Assembly: GCA_003864495.1 (NCBI GenBank)
Contig: ML133458.1
Location: forward strand, 1-64,000
DNA length: 64,000 bases
Source: Nemopilema nomurai
Taxonomy: Eukaryota; Cnidaria; Scyphozoa; Rhizostomeae; Rhizostomatidae
Reading direction: 5' to 3'
Within the stretch, counting starts at the first letter, position 1, and each line of letters starts with the position of its first letter. Made by a program: the position numbers and the translations under genes. Of the stretch, positions 10,267 through 43,700 are shown in pieces. The notes below the pieces were generated by a model. The model was not told where the DNA came from and searched no databases. It saw only the letters and a program-made list of their open reading frames with translations.

Positions 10267-13200
10267 TCAAGCCACAGCTATTGCAAACAGATCGTCAAAT
10301 ATTTGCCCAGTGGTATCCATACCACCAAATGATACCAAAAGCTTCTGTTTCCGGTACAAGGAGAGGTCATGTTCTTCACCTGATGCTGAAAGCAAAGGTG
10401 GATGTAAGCATAAGCTCGCTCAGAAATTCAATAGGCAGCAGCATTTCGTCTGAAGTTTATGTTTCAAAATTTGCTTCTTTCATGAGAATAGATAAACATG
10501 TATTCCCTTACCGTTCTCGTTTTTAGCAAAGTGAGTGATGCATGTTAAAGTGTGGTCCAGTCGTGGAGGTGGAGGGCAACCTTCTGTTTCAACTTTGCTC
10601 CATACGAGGAAATCTATAAAGATAATAAAATAAAATTGAAATACTCTGCTTCTGATATTATAGACGGAAAAGCTGTCCTTAATTGCAGAGAAGCAATTTG
10701 TTGGATAGAAGGAGAACAGCAACATTTAAATCCTTGGCTCATGCAAAACTTTTCAAGGAATGATGAGTGAACAAATAAATGAAAAATGATGAAAACAATT
10801 TCAAATCAAATCATTCAGTGTCATTCTATACAAAGGTTGGTAAGTGCGGACAAATGTATCGCATGATGCTGATGTTTCTCGTTTTTCTTCAAGCATCAAG
10901 CCTGGTCATAAAGTTACAAATGTTTCATCACCACAGTTTCAAATGACCACAAAATATTAATACAATTATGGTCCACAAACTTTGCCTTTGGAAAGGACAA
11001 TTTCCGTATCTTTCCAGTTCTCTTATCCTAAGTAAGTCATCTCTGTCATTATTAGCCTATCAAATCTCATTTTCTCGAGACATAGTATTCTGGCCAGGCT
11101 TCCAGCTACCATAGCTTTTTCCAGTGTACCTATATTACACACATTGTATGTTTGAGGAATCTAATAGGTTCATCTTAAGAACAGCATCTAAACAGCAAAA
11201 AGGCCCTTCCCTCGCCAACCAGGAGGTTGTGACTGCTCATGATCCCCCTGGATAACACTTTTTTCATTAGTAATACATACTGAAACCATCGTAATCGAAC
11301 CCATTGGCATTAATTTCCCAGTCAATGAGATCATCCAATAAATTAAATGGTCAGGATCTAGAATAATGTGGTCACTTCAAGGTTACAGTTCATATCTACA
11401 AAATACATGCATTTGATGTCTAGGGTATAGATCTGAGGATTCTAAAGAAAATATTGTGAGTCATTAATCCAAATTTCACCAGTGTAGTCACCAAGCAAAT
11501 GCGCATATGATCTGTAAAAATAGTTCTGGAAGCACTATAGAGTTGCTACTTACTGGTATCAAACTTATATAGATCACTCAATGCTCCTGTAAAGTTCATC
11601 CCACCAAAAATGTAAATGAAATTGTCAACAGCAACCCCTGAGTGAGCAGCTCTTGCTGTGGGGATGTCCCCAGACTGTTTTACTTCTTCCCATACATTTT
11701 GTTCTTAAAAAGAATAAGAAGAATAACATGTGGTTTCAAAACATTCATGGTGCCACTTTCATCAGCAAAAGAAAAAAATCTAGTGAAACAAGTCTTACAA
11801 GGGCTTCCCACAAGGTAAAATCCAAGAGAAATCCTACTACATCACCTTCATCACAATATGCGATGTAAATGATATTATAGCAAAGAATGTCAACATAAAA
11901 TGGCATCACACACCCTTCCAGTAGACTATCAGATTTTGGTCTCCTGTAATAGTCCAAAAAGGCATTAGGAAAAACACAACACTTTCTCAAATGCTTCCTG
12001 AAACTGAAAATGTCAGCATGTATGATTAGCAATTGAAGAACAAGAGGAGGTCCTACCAATGTCTAGAGTGTGCAAATCATTATGTATATCTCTCTCTGCC
12101 ATTCCACCATGTACATAAATCTTTTTACCCAATGCCACCATGACATGGCCATGCCTTGGTGTGGGAGTGCACCCTGTGCATTTGGGCTGGGTCCAGGTGT
12201 TTAGATCTAGAAATAAGATAATATCAGGGCTAAAACATGGAATTGAGATTCAGCCTGTCAAATGATCCTGATTATTTTCAAGTAACATCTGCTGGCCATA
12301 GCATCTTTTTTCTTCCAAAATAGCCATCTCATGCTTAATAATTGGACAAAAGCGACACAAGACTGATGACAGGGACTCATAAAAACTCTGAATGATTGAC
12401 TCCCACCTGGATCAAAAACATGAACCTGCGTATCAGACACCGGCACAGCACCTTGTAGTCCACCACCAAAAACATACAATTTATTGTCTATTGTTGCTGT
12501 ATTTAAGCATGTTCTTGGTGCAGGCAGGCATCCTTCAGGGCTTGCATCTTCCCACTTTTCAGATCCTACAAATATCAAAGCAAAGAACTAATAAACTCTT
12601 TCTAAAACAACTGATCCCCAATGCCAATTTGTTGCCATCAACTCCATGTGAAATATTTCTATCAACAACATCAATGAGCTACAATATAAGAACAAGACAG
12701 CTTTCTCACACATTTGAAACCATTTTCAAGCTTTCATAAACTAAGTTTAGACGACAAAAAATACTTAAAAAATGTTACATACACTTTCAAACATAATGAA
12801 ATAAAATTTTCTCCAGAATGCCTTCATGGTATATGAAAATTATAATTCATAGACGCTTCAAATTAATGCCCTTCAAATTACAGCCAGCTCTAGATTGCCT
12901 TTTTCTTGATGCTTCTATAGTCCTTGGGGTTCAGTCTTAGACCATGCTATTGCAAAATGATTGGAAAGAATATAGAATGACCAAATACTGTCCTTCAATG
13001 TGCATAATCTTACCTTTTCTACGAACTTGCACAGAGTTTAAATTCCCATCCTGTTGTGCTCCACCAAAAACAAAAATGTCTTGATTGTTACTTCTCGTTA
13101 TTCCATGCTCATAGCGTGGTATCAAACCATCTGAGTGCAATTTAGACCATTTGTATTTTGTAACAGCTACAAAGTAAAGTTAGGATGTTGTTTACCCAAA

Positions 13201-14074
13201 AAGTGAAATCAATTTTTGCAGGCATATTGTCTAAGGTAGCAACAGTATTTATTTATCAATGACTTTCTTGCACAGCTGCCTGGATGAAGAAACTTTCTTG
13301 ATATATGTATATGTGATAAAAAACTTATGGACATGTTCTTTAATTTACATTTACTTTCTAAAACATTGTATAAACTGACTTGGACTGGCTTCAAAACTTA
13401 TTAAGTTTGGTATGTTTCACAAGAGGTTCTTTAGTCAACCCATGAAGAGGAGAGTGCACAGAGACTTTTAACTAAATCTTGTGTACAAAATCACCCCCAA
13501 ATAAAAAATTATATCACAATAGACCCATACAAAACATAAATAAATTCACTTTTGAAAAATGCGTAGAACCTTTTCAATACACTTCGTTTCTGTAAGTCAT
13601 GATTGAGAATTGTTGTGGTATTTGGCTGTAATCTGGCAAGAGTTTTGATATTCTTGAAAGCAACTAAAAGCAGCCATTTAGGGCAATTTTAGTATTGTAT
13701 TTACTCATTTCTTAACATGACAGGAAAATATGATATATCATGTATACCTTTAATGTGAACTACCTATGAATATACAAATATTGTATGTTGGCTTTTATTG
13801 CTAAACTAAGCATTGAGCACGTACAAATCTCCAAGTTGTATACATCGCTATATGGTCCAGATGGCGTTGCACCGCCCACTATTAATAAGTTCGACATGGT
13901 CCTGTCTGAAGCAGTTGCACCATCCCCCTTTTCACAAGAAACACCGACTGGACATTGGCACAGCAAATTTGCATGGCCTACACGCGCAGATGGCCCGTCG
14001 CCCTCTACCGCCAGAAGATACCACATCCCTAAAACAGCTGGGCAGCCAGCATCGAGCATTGGAACGATTTCCAT
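10267..14074 (-). CDS. RABEPK: Rab9 effector p40-like kelch-repeat protein
   Basis: Exons (5' to 3' on minus): 14074-13825, 13166-13014, 12565-12407, 12206-12057, 11703-11554, 10613-10512, 10385-10267. Sum 1083 nt, 360 residues plus TGA; every intron interrupts in phase 1. It opens MEIVPMLDAGCPAVLGMWYL and ARVGHANL, as in RABEPK. Kelch blades are seen as LLIVGGATPSG, IFVFGGAQQDGN, LYVFGGGLQGA, IYVHGGMAERD, IYIFGGMNFTG and LLVSFGGMDTTGQIFDD at the C-terminus, giving a six-bladed propeller as in human p40. The human protein binds Rab9-GTP and supports endosome-to-Golgi transport of mannose-6-phosphate receptors; function here is by homology. The protein consists almost wholly of kelch repeats, so a generic kelch protein is the alternative, but terminal motifs and length favour RABEPK. 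Confidence 0.93.
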
Positions 14075-15456
14075 CGTTTACCGCTCTTTTTTACGTATTC
14101 TCAAATTTTAGGCAACCTTTTTGTCCTGGTTGTTATGCTAACAGCAATAGCGCTAGACAACAACAGCAACAACATAACCGGCATGGCCATCAGAGAAACC
14201 TCCTTGCTGTGAAAGTGGGTGGTCGTAATACATCACCTTCAATCCCCCGGCAACCCTGTTCAACTCTCCACCTTCCCATAAAGAGTAGACGTATTTCCAA
14301 ATTAAAAACTCTTCGGGTTTGTAAATCGGTTTTCACTTCAACGTGTTCAATTTGCCGAAAGAAACAATTTCTATTTGGAAAAGAAAATAAGGAAAACCAC
14401 TGCTTAGAAGAAAAAGTTTGAAAATTCTGCAGCAAAATCGTCGAAATCAACCGTATTTTCTTGAGTAGTAAAATTTTCAGGTGTAGTAAAATTTCGCAAT
14501 CAGGTGTTTCCAAGAAAGGAGTGAAAAAGTTCTTTCGCGTCTTTCTTCGTTTAACAATTACATGATACCATTTTCACAATAAAAAGACTATACACAAGTA
14601 AAGTTAAAAATTTCCATACTTCACTCGAAATAGATCAGAGTATACAGATGTAAAATGCTTAAGAAACCACAAATTAAAAAAAAGTGTAGCCAGAAAACTG
14701 TACAACTCTTCATAAACGTCCCATTAAAATCTAGGGAAAAGCCTAGACATCTTTTCCTTCTGGCTATAAATATTTAGAAGTATCATCATTTGAGAACCTT
14801 TGCTAATTGTATATGGTACACAATTAAGTTTCTCATAAACATCTGAATCAGTAAAGCTTCAATGACAAAGATATATCCTAACGTTAAAAAGATAATAAAC
14901 AATAAATAAAGCATATGGTATAAATGTTTTTTACATAAATGGAAAAAATGCATATAGCTCTCGAGTGAAATTTTACTCTTTATCGTAACAAATTGTCACT
15001 ACCATATCGCTGTAAAAAGTCACCAAAACTACAAAAGTAAATAAATAGCATATATATTAAGGTTAAAAGTAAATAAATAGTATATATATATTAAGTCTGT
15101 TTGTTTGTTTTAAAGGTTTGTTTTAAAGTATATATATATGTAAATATGTTGAAATAACGATATTATTCCATGGCCCTTGCCCTTAACTGAAACAAGTACT
15201 TCAGTAAGCTCCAATGCTTTGTTGACAACTTTGCCTCCGTCATTCTTTATTTGTTCGGTATCAAGACACAAGTGGAAATATAGATTAGAGCCGAAAAACT
15301 GTCCCATCCTTTTAAAACTTCCCATATATGTTTGCGAAGAGATCTTCATGGTCAAGATCTAGCCAGTCGATCTATGCCATAATATAACATTGCATTTCTT
15401 TTAGTCGACCGCCTTGGTGGGGTGTAAAATGCGATAGCACTGAGAAGAGGTTCAAA
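14075..15456. other. Intergenic spacer between RABEPK 5' end and ABCC4 3' end
   Basis: It contains the RABEPK promoter side and the ABCC4-like 3' UTR. A candidate AATAAA for the minus-strand ABCC4 transcript lies at 15246-15251, about 207 nt after its stop. AT-rich direct repeats (TAAAAGTAAATAAATAG-like, followed by TATATA runs) occur at 15032-15095. The long plus-strand open frame across 13813-14421 overlaps RABEPK exon 1 antisense and resembles nothing known. Confidence 0.6.
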
Positions 15457-29803
<14,347 letters not shown>

Positions 29804-31633
29804 GTCAACTTGTTATGCATGACCCGTTGACCTTTGGCTTGCAAATGACAGTCGCCTCTAGGCCACAACTCAACAGTCTGTCATCAAGAGAAGGACATCC
29901 AACTCAATCTGATCCAATCAGTCTGTTGGGATTTCGTGACGTCAGTTGCATCGATCAACAACTCGTTTGTTATCAGGACAGTATTGTTTTATATCAATGT
30001 ATATAGATTCCATTACTCTTGATTATGGGCGAAATGGAGCCTTGCTGCTCATTGTTGTCCACATACTCAATACAACTTGAGAGGTTAAAATGGTTTCTGT
30101 TTTATTGCAATCGTGTTTTACTGCCTAGCGTGCCATAATTGGTCTATTTCTGGTCAAGAGTTGTTGTAAGCTAGTACTATGTTTAATACCCCCACAAACC
30201 CCGCTGCGTGGGCTTTACCCCTTCTGTGGAAATAGAATTTTCCCTTAGGAAGATTCTCGATTAAATAGGCCAATGTTATGCTGTTATCTTTGATCAGTTG
30301 AAACATTTTCTTGCTGTCTGAGATTCCTAAAGAATTAAACTTTGAAGTTCTTTATGGTACAGAAATGTAGTGGGGCTAATGGATGCCGACGCCAATGGGG
30401 GACAAAATTTGAGAGCTTCTGTTCTTTTTCCCAATGTCATTGTCTTTTTTGTTTCAAAACATAAAACAAGCCAAAAAAATTTAACTGAAGGAGGAAATTG
30501 CAGTTCAGAGGGCTTTACAAGAAATAGATCAAGCCCCAGTTAAGGTTTGTTGTCCGTGCCAAAGAAGAGACGAATTCTGTTTGTTTAGAGGCTTTTACTT
30601 CTTCACTCAGACTTAATTTTCAAGCTGTTGACTTCACCATGTCTGTCTCTCTTTTTGTCAGTTTTTCGACAGTTCATTTTTGCAAATTTTCCAAAGTATA
30701 CGTCATACCTTTCTGCAGAAGCGCACGACCTTCAATTTTGGATGCTTTCTCTTTGAAGCTTTTCTATTAATAATCATTTAATTTCCTTCAATATTCTCTT
30801 AATTTTAATTTTGGCCTGAAGTTTGAAATTTATTATTTTTTGTTACTCAATTTATTACTTTCTAATCCTCCAAATCCTACAGCCATTTTCTGACATTTCA
30901 TGTTAGGCATTTGTAAAATACTTGGCCTGACTTTCCTCAACTTTCTATAAGAAAGAGGGGTAAAAGAAGAAACAGAGGGTGAGGAAGAAGCAGAAGGCGA
31001 CGAACAGCAAAAGAAGGGAAGAGAGAACGAGAAGAGGAGAATAGTTTCAATGAATGCAAAGGGAGAGGGGAAAAGGAAGGGAGGAAAGGGAGAAGGAATG
31101 AGAAGGAAATTGAAAGAAAATAGTGTAATGTATTAAGGTTTAATGATAATAAAAACAATTGCAAGTTTGCATGGTATTCTTACTTTAAAGCATCATTTAT
31201 ACAGGGCCGGCGATTTGTATCTGAAAGTAGCGGGGGTGCCAAATGCAAATATCATGAAAGGGTTAAATAAGGGTATTAAAATCGTAGTTGTGGCCCTATT
31301 AATTAAAATTAATTACATAATATTTGACCTCCTCCTTCTTTCTACTTATAGACTTCCATCTAATTCTTTCTACGTAGCCTTAAAAATATTCTGAACAACA
31401 AAAATGTGGGGAACCAGTAAAGACGTGGCCCCCGTTTCGCTGACCCTGATTCAATCAGTAACAAGTTCAAAGTTCCAAAGTTTGGCGTTTGTTAATTCAT
31501 CGATTCACATAGGTCACTGTTCGAAAGCAGAACTGGTTCTCAGAAGCTGGTAACGAGGCTACGATCTGATTCGCGTTGAGCCGGAGACGAAACATTTGCA
31601 TCGGCAACGTGTCAGATATTTTGAAGTAAAACT
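29804..31633. promoter_or_regulatory. Divergent 5' spacer between ABCC4-like and GOT1-like genes
   Basis: The two start codons face away from each other 1.83 kb apart, so the spacer must hold both promoters and 5' UTRs. The main visible structure is a purine-rich tract at about 30949-31128. No further gene is convincing. Short plus- and minus-strand open frames here resemble nothing known. Confidence 0.6.
30949..31128. repeat. Polypurine/polypyrimidine tract
   Basis: About 180 bp of the plus strand is overwhelmingly A and G (runs such as AAAGGGAGAGGGGAAAAGGA) with only scattered pyrimidines. Such tracts can form triplex structures or exclude nucleosomes; whether this one does is inference. 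It lies about 0.5 kb upstream of the GOT1-like start codon. Confidence 0.85.
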
Positions 31634-37002
<5,369 letters not shown>

Positions 37003-40000
37003 AGGGCAAAGGTCAGTTGACGTCATTGGATCTGTTCTGCCTAGTTCTATGTTATGCCTACTTGTATGTGACGTGCGTTGAATTCCACTATTTGCCGGCT
37101 GTCATTAAATGTTTAATGTTTATGATATTTTTTCCCTGTTCGATTGTATGATTCTTTCGATGTGGAATGGAATCAGGTCGTGCTAAAGTGCAAATAAGTT
37201 TGTGCTATGGGTTTAAACCGGCCTTGCTTTCAGTCTAAAGGCTTTTTTCCATGCAGTCCTTCATGTTCTCTGGTTTTCCTAAAACTGCTCAAAAAAGTTG
37301 GGTCTGATACAAACTATCACGTCTGACCAACCAAGTCTCTAATGAACCGTAGACGGGTTTTTTACAGAACCAAACTCATGGTTTACTGGACGATTGTCCC
37401 TAATGCATTTTTGCATAAGGGACGGATATTTTTGTTGCTTCAAGACCATAGCTCATTGTCTTATATCCACTTGCCTTATTGAAAATGCATATTTATTTTA
37501 ATGTTCTCTTACTTTCAGCCAGTGGCAAAGAAGTTTGATATTTTACAGTTGTGTTCTTCTGTGATTTTTCATTGTGATTTTCTAATTGATAGTACATTGT
37601 GTGTCCTTATGAAATTTATATTAGTTTGTCGATAAGCCTTCTATTTTACCACAAAAGTTTTGTCACTAATTCCATGAAATCATTACAGTACGTATGTTTT
37701 TAACTGCTTCGCATCCAGATGTCTTCTAGAAAAGTTTATATCAGTGCTTGTACCAGTTTTAAAACACGCCTATTAACAATAAACAACATTGTTCAAATTT
37801 GTATCAGTTGTACCAACATCCATCGCGTGGTCTAACGCGTACTGCATTTCCTCCTTCTTCCTTCTTCTAACATTTTCCTGAACAACCTAATTTACTAGCG
37901 TAACTACTTCAAACATAAAGAAAACGTTATTATCAAAGAACGCGTACTCTAGCTGTACAGTTCTCTCGTTTGAAAATATTAAGCTAATATTGCAAGTAAT
38001 ACAAAGAATTTCATCATATGCTATATCGTTGTTACTGATAATGATTTTTTATAAAATGTGGAATGGAATAAAAGGATGATCAGATTCCTCGTGTTTTTTT
38101 TCCAGTTTTCACTCACCAGTGTCAAAAGACAAAAGTGTTTTTACATAAGTTACAGCTTCTGGGCTTACCAAGGCTTGGTTTAATTAGATGGTTTCAAATA
38201 AATCACAATTCTTACATACGCATCATGTCACAGAGTATAAAAGCGATTAAATCAAAGGTATCTTCTTAGAATTTTCGTAGAATAGAAGTTTGGAACGTAT
38301 CACGAAGGGACATTATGAAATTTGACCAAAAGTAAACCTCTTTAATGGACCCTTCAACTATAAGATAAATCTTTCTATGACTTTATGAACTGGGGCGAAA
38401 GAAATCCGGAAAACACGAAATATTTTATTAGCAATTATTTTGGGAACGAGTTAATTCAAAGATTTTGATAAACGAAGAACGCTAAACATCGATCTGAGTT
38501 TACCAGTTCATAAAAATTTTCTATACTGTAAAAAGCTCATCATGACTGCTTCTGTTTAAAAATGCACATATATTGCATGCTTACATACGATTATAGTGGA
38601 GGAAATGCTTTCTTTGGCGAGAAACGTGATAGGGAAGCTTTTGAAAACGTCACAATATGGTATAATACCCAATAGAATGATTTATCTTATAGTTATTAAG
38701 TTCAGACTAGTTGTAAACAGATTAAATGAAAACATGTAGGACTTTTTGGCCATTAGCACTCCAGATTAACATTAACGCGCGCAAATATGGCGTCAATGGC
38801 GTATGTTTATAAATCAAAAAATTGAATGAGTGCTTGAATATGAAAAGGCACAAAACTTTACTTACCTTGGCATTATTTCCAGATATAAGAAGAGCAACTC
38901 GTTTTCTTTAAAAAAACACGTCCACCAATAGTCGCCTGAGCAGGTATAAATGAGACTTGCGGCAGAGTCTGGAAAAAGCTTGATTATGAAATCGAAGCCA
39001 CGAGGGATACCCAAGGGAAAAAGCGAGTTATAATGACAATGGGATGCAACCAATAAAAGATTGCCGGATATCAACCTTTTTCCCAAGAGATAACGTTAAG
39101 CAGGAAAGCATGCCTAATATCTCTCAAGAGAATTTAGGAAACAAATGCGAAATTTGTGATTTCATCGTAGTTTCTACAAGCTCTCGAGAACACAAGTAAA
39201 ACAGCCGCATTCTGCTGTACAGTTTGAATTTGGGAAGCCTAACTTGACAACATTGCTTTAATTTCAATAGAGATTTGCTTTAATTGTGACTTTTCAAGTT
39301 GTATCTACTGTCCATAGAACATTACTTGTAAAAAAGCAAACCTGTTCCAATTGAATTGAAAGATGCAATGGAACTCGGTTACACATTTCCGCTCTTTGAT
39401 ACATCCATCTATCATAAAGACCAAACAGCTGACTAACTTCTATCAAATACACAACAGTGTAAAAAAGGTATAGGCAGCCACAATACAAAGCACACGTATC
39501 GAGAAGCCTCTCTTTTTGTGCTAATAATATTTTGATAAATGTTCCCAAACAATTTGACAAACTAAAAATCACGACTAAGTATCTATTACGTGAAGTGACA
39601 CAGGTTTCTACAACAAGTATAACCATACGCTTCTGGTGGGTAGTCTTCTGATGGGTAGGGTACATTTTTACTTTCAAAATATGGATGTGGTGTGTTTTTA
39701 TCGTGGAGAAATATACTGTTTCCAATTGGGGGAGGGGGGGTCAAAGCAAGTCATAGGTCCTCTAGACAACAAAACTACTGCGTCAGAGGAAGCTGAGAGT
39801 CTACATAGCATGGAAATAAATTTATCATGCGTTCGCATGAAACAGGAGCCTATTGACATTTTTCAGGAAGGACAATGAGAGAGCCAAAAAAGTAATAATT
39901 TTTCCAACCATGTACTCCACGCATCTATTCCTGGATATCGCAAAGATTCACTGAATAAATAGAATGAAAAGTACAGAATAAATAAATAGGAAGTCAACAG

Positions 40001-40799
40001 CTATTGCTACCACTATGCAGTACTTGAAGCTGCAGTGCAAATGGCGTTAATGGTGAAATAACATAATTTTTCAGTCAACTATTCCATCCTTGCTTTTATT
40101 TCCATTGTTTGAGAGTAGCCAACTACAGGTAAGTAATGCCTTGAATGACAAATTATGTGATAAAATGCTAAGAAAATCGAAGAAAATCGAAGAATACCTC
40201 GCACACCATTTTATATCTGACTTAAGATGATTCCTTTTGAAGACACTAAAATCTGATACAGTAGTTTCCCGCATAGAAACACAATTTTAAGAAACACAGA
40301 CCCTAACTTTATAAAAAAATAGCCCCATTTGATAAGTAACTGGTGAAGGTTTTAAAAAAATCTTGTTTTTATTAAAAACTTGTCATATAACTTAATCTTT
40401 GCAAAATAGAACCAACCATTAATCATTCTAATTTGGGTAAATAAAATAGAATTTTAAATGTGAATTAAGCAAAAAGCACTTTTTTGGAATATTTTTTGCG
40501 TTTCCTAAAAGTGAAAATAACAAATACAAAGCAAATAAGTATATGGCGCCTTTACCGCGTGTTTTGAATAAGGAACATTAGCCTGATTTTAAGCTTATAT
40601 CTCATTTTATAAGAATCGCATCAGACCTGAAATCAAAAAAATTGTTTCTTATATGCGGGACGTTACTGTATACCATTTTACGGAAGAGCTGGAAAACTCA
40701 TGTTCTGCGTTGATTGTACGCCTACAATTTTTTGACAGTTTCGTTAATAATAAAGAACAAAGAGTATTGAAATTAAGGATAGCCTTCTTGAATTGCTGT
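37003..40799. other. Intergenic spacer, convergent GOT1 and OAT 3' ends
   Basis: AT-rich 3.8 kb. It holds the GOT1-like 3' UTR on the plus strand and, on the minus strand, a candidate AATAAA for OAT at 40368-40373, 427 nt past its stop. A plus-strand open frame at 39636-39878 ends in a MKQEP motif of SUMO-site type, but it has no recognisable domain or clear splice context, so I do not call it a gene. Confidence 0.6.
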
Positions 40800-43700
40800 C
40801 TAGTTGAAGGACATGATGGTTTCGGATATGATGCCGACACATTCTCTGAGCTGATCTTCTGTGATAGTGAGCGGCGGTGCAAATCTGATTTTGTCACCAT
40901 GCGTCGGTTTTGCCAGTAGCCCGCTGTCCCGGAGTCGCAAACATATCTTCCAGGCATCATAATCTGAAACAAAGAGCATTAAAAGGTGGTTCAAAGTACG
41001 ACCTTCAATAATGGCATCAAAAGAACAGAGGGATCAAGAAGAGCTGGAATTGATTTGCTAGATTGTAGCAGGCATTTGTGCGGGCACGATATTGAATCTT
41101 TGTTTATCAGAGGCAATGACTGCATAACTTATAGTATCCATATTTCAGCAAGGTACTTCAACTTTGCCCATTTAAAGTTTGTATCATCAAAACTATACGT
41201 AGGCAGAGGTTTTCGAATATTGTTTGTGGTAATTCTCCCTACCCTACTTCACACTAATAGAAAAAGGCAGGGATAGTTTGAGAACAAAAATAAAAAAAGG
41301 TCACGATGGCTTCAGTTTAGATCACTGGCTGTCTGACCCCAGTGTTATACTCTTTTACTGTTCCTTGGGTTTCCTTTGAAAACAATTTATATATAGCCGG
41401 TGCCATCAAAGCAAGCGACATCAACACCAGCAGCAACAACAACGATACAACAACAACATCAACAAAAAGGCAACAAAAAATTTCCACCCTTGACGCCGTA
41501 GCACTGTATAGTTAAAGACAAATATGCTCCGCAGCAAGGTGAGACAAAAATATTTTAATTACTAATTTGGCAAACGGTCCTAGCTTTGCAAAATGCTTAG
41601 CAGTTAGGGCTTTTGAAAGAGATTGAGAACACCACCACCCTCTCCTGCAAAATATCTTTATTCCTCTGCACACCTGAATTGATGGCGATTCAGGCTCATC
41701 TAAGCATTCTGATATTTACAAACTAAAACACTTCAAATTGTGACGGTAGTAAGTTGAATGCCCCCACCTGGGGTATCCTTGATCACAATGGCATTCAGCA
41801 GACCCTTTCCCCTTACATCCGTGACAACATCCTCTGGTAACTTGCGAAGCTCTGTTCGCAGGATATTGCCAAGGCGCTCTGCATTTTCAGCTAGGTTTTC
41901 TTCCTTGACCACCTACAAAAACATGAAAGTACCCCCACTGAATTCAACAACAAAATATGCAAGTTTAGGTGTAAAATTCCCGTACCGAAATCTTAAACCA
42001 TTAGTGAAATGTGCAACAATCTATTTCGGCAAAAAACGTCAGGTTACACAGAAGAAGACCTTACTATCAGGATGCGACCCGAACTATTGATTGGTTTTAG
42101 GCAATGGTTAGCTTGGGCTGTAGGTGAACTCCAACGTCAGCAACCCCAGGGAAAAAAGCTCCACTTCGAAAGAGGACACTAAGCCCTTAGAAAAGGTGAA
42201 CATGATATACCATCAATGTTTGATGGATTAGTGTTGAGGTCAATTTACAATATGAACATGAGAGACTTGGAGACATTTTGCCAGATCATGTCTATATAAA
42301 ACCCACAGCATCTTCGCATCCAATCAAAACAGCCAGCACCACAACAAAGCTTTGTCAAAATAAATTAAGAAAAAAAATTATGTAAATGCTTCTACTTGCC
42401 AACTTAACTTTCAAATTGACAGAAATGCACATTTTTAACAGGCTATTTTATCACCGGCTAGTTCATTACTTATTTCTCCACTGAATCGATAACGAGTGTA
42501 ATGTTTTATAACTGACATAATAATCAACAAATTTTGCACTTCACTTACGTCCAGGGCTGCCATTGCAACTTTACATGCAATTGGATTGCCACCATACGTT
42601 GAGCCATGCTAGAAAGACATTATCGAGAAAAAAGCTAACTTTATGACAAAAAAGCATTGTAAATTTGGCATTGAACAATAATCGCTAAATGTTCACAAAA
42701 AGTCTTCTAAATATATATACCTAAGCACAATCAAAAGCACTTTGAAACTTAAGAGCGCGTGTTTCAGTTTGTTTACAGCGAAATTAGCCAGCCAAACATG
42801 GCATCGGTGGCAGCCTTTCGCTTATTTCCCACGTCTGCTTTCAAAGCCCAAATAAAATAACGTTAGAAAAAACGTTATAAATGTTCCAAAACTAAAACAG
42901 AATCCCACAAGCACAAAAAATTTAGCCCCTCTTATTAGTCGAACCAGCAAGAATATTGTCCGACTTGGCATCATCTACTACGTCACCGTTATAGTTCTTC
43001 CTATCATTTAGGAATATTTCTTTCTCGCCTTCAAGGAAATTTTCACTGTCATCGTTTTTTATATTTCTATGCAAGCCCTAAGGTAGCAGAAATTATTTCG
43101 TGTAGCTGTTATAGCAAAAATGTAACGAATTTGTCACGACACTCTAAGAAACTTTGGAAACATTTAAACAGCCCACAGAAACGGTTCCAAATAGACGTTT
43201 TCATAATTTGATATCATGAAGAAAAAAAAGAGTCGTCCTTGATTGTGACCTTACATTGATTGTGACCCGCAACGTGGTGTAAGAAAATCAAAGCCAACGT
43301 TTACATTACAAGAAATGTAGCTTGAAGAATACTGAAATTGGTTTTCTTAGTATATATCTTCCACTTTAATTTGAACTTTCTGATATCAAGGCTCATGAGG
43401 ATGCGTGGAAAACTTGGAAAGCCAAAGAATGAAATGGTATTTACCTCTCCTGGTTTTATTGTCAACATAACTTCATCATTTGCAAGTACTGCAGACACCT
43501 TTTGGATAAAAAAAGATTATATGGATTAAAGTAAATGTATAATAGAAGAGTGACTGGATTATAATGATGCTTTACTAATTTTGGCTAAAACTTGTCTTCT
43601 TTGTGGAAATAAATCTTGAATTCTAACCTAACTAAAAACCGAAAATTCAGTGATCAAGAATTGTTAGGGAATACATGATAATTTATTAATCAACTGGATT

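Noticed and set aside
13813..14421. Plus-strand 202-residue open frame
   Set aside because: Antisense to RABEPK exon 1 and low-complexity beyond it; no family resemblance.
39636..39878. Small plus-strand ORF ending near a MKQEP motif
   Set aside because: No domain, no splice context and no homology that I recognise; likely chance.
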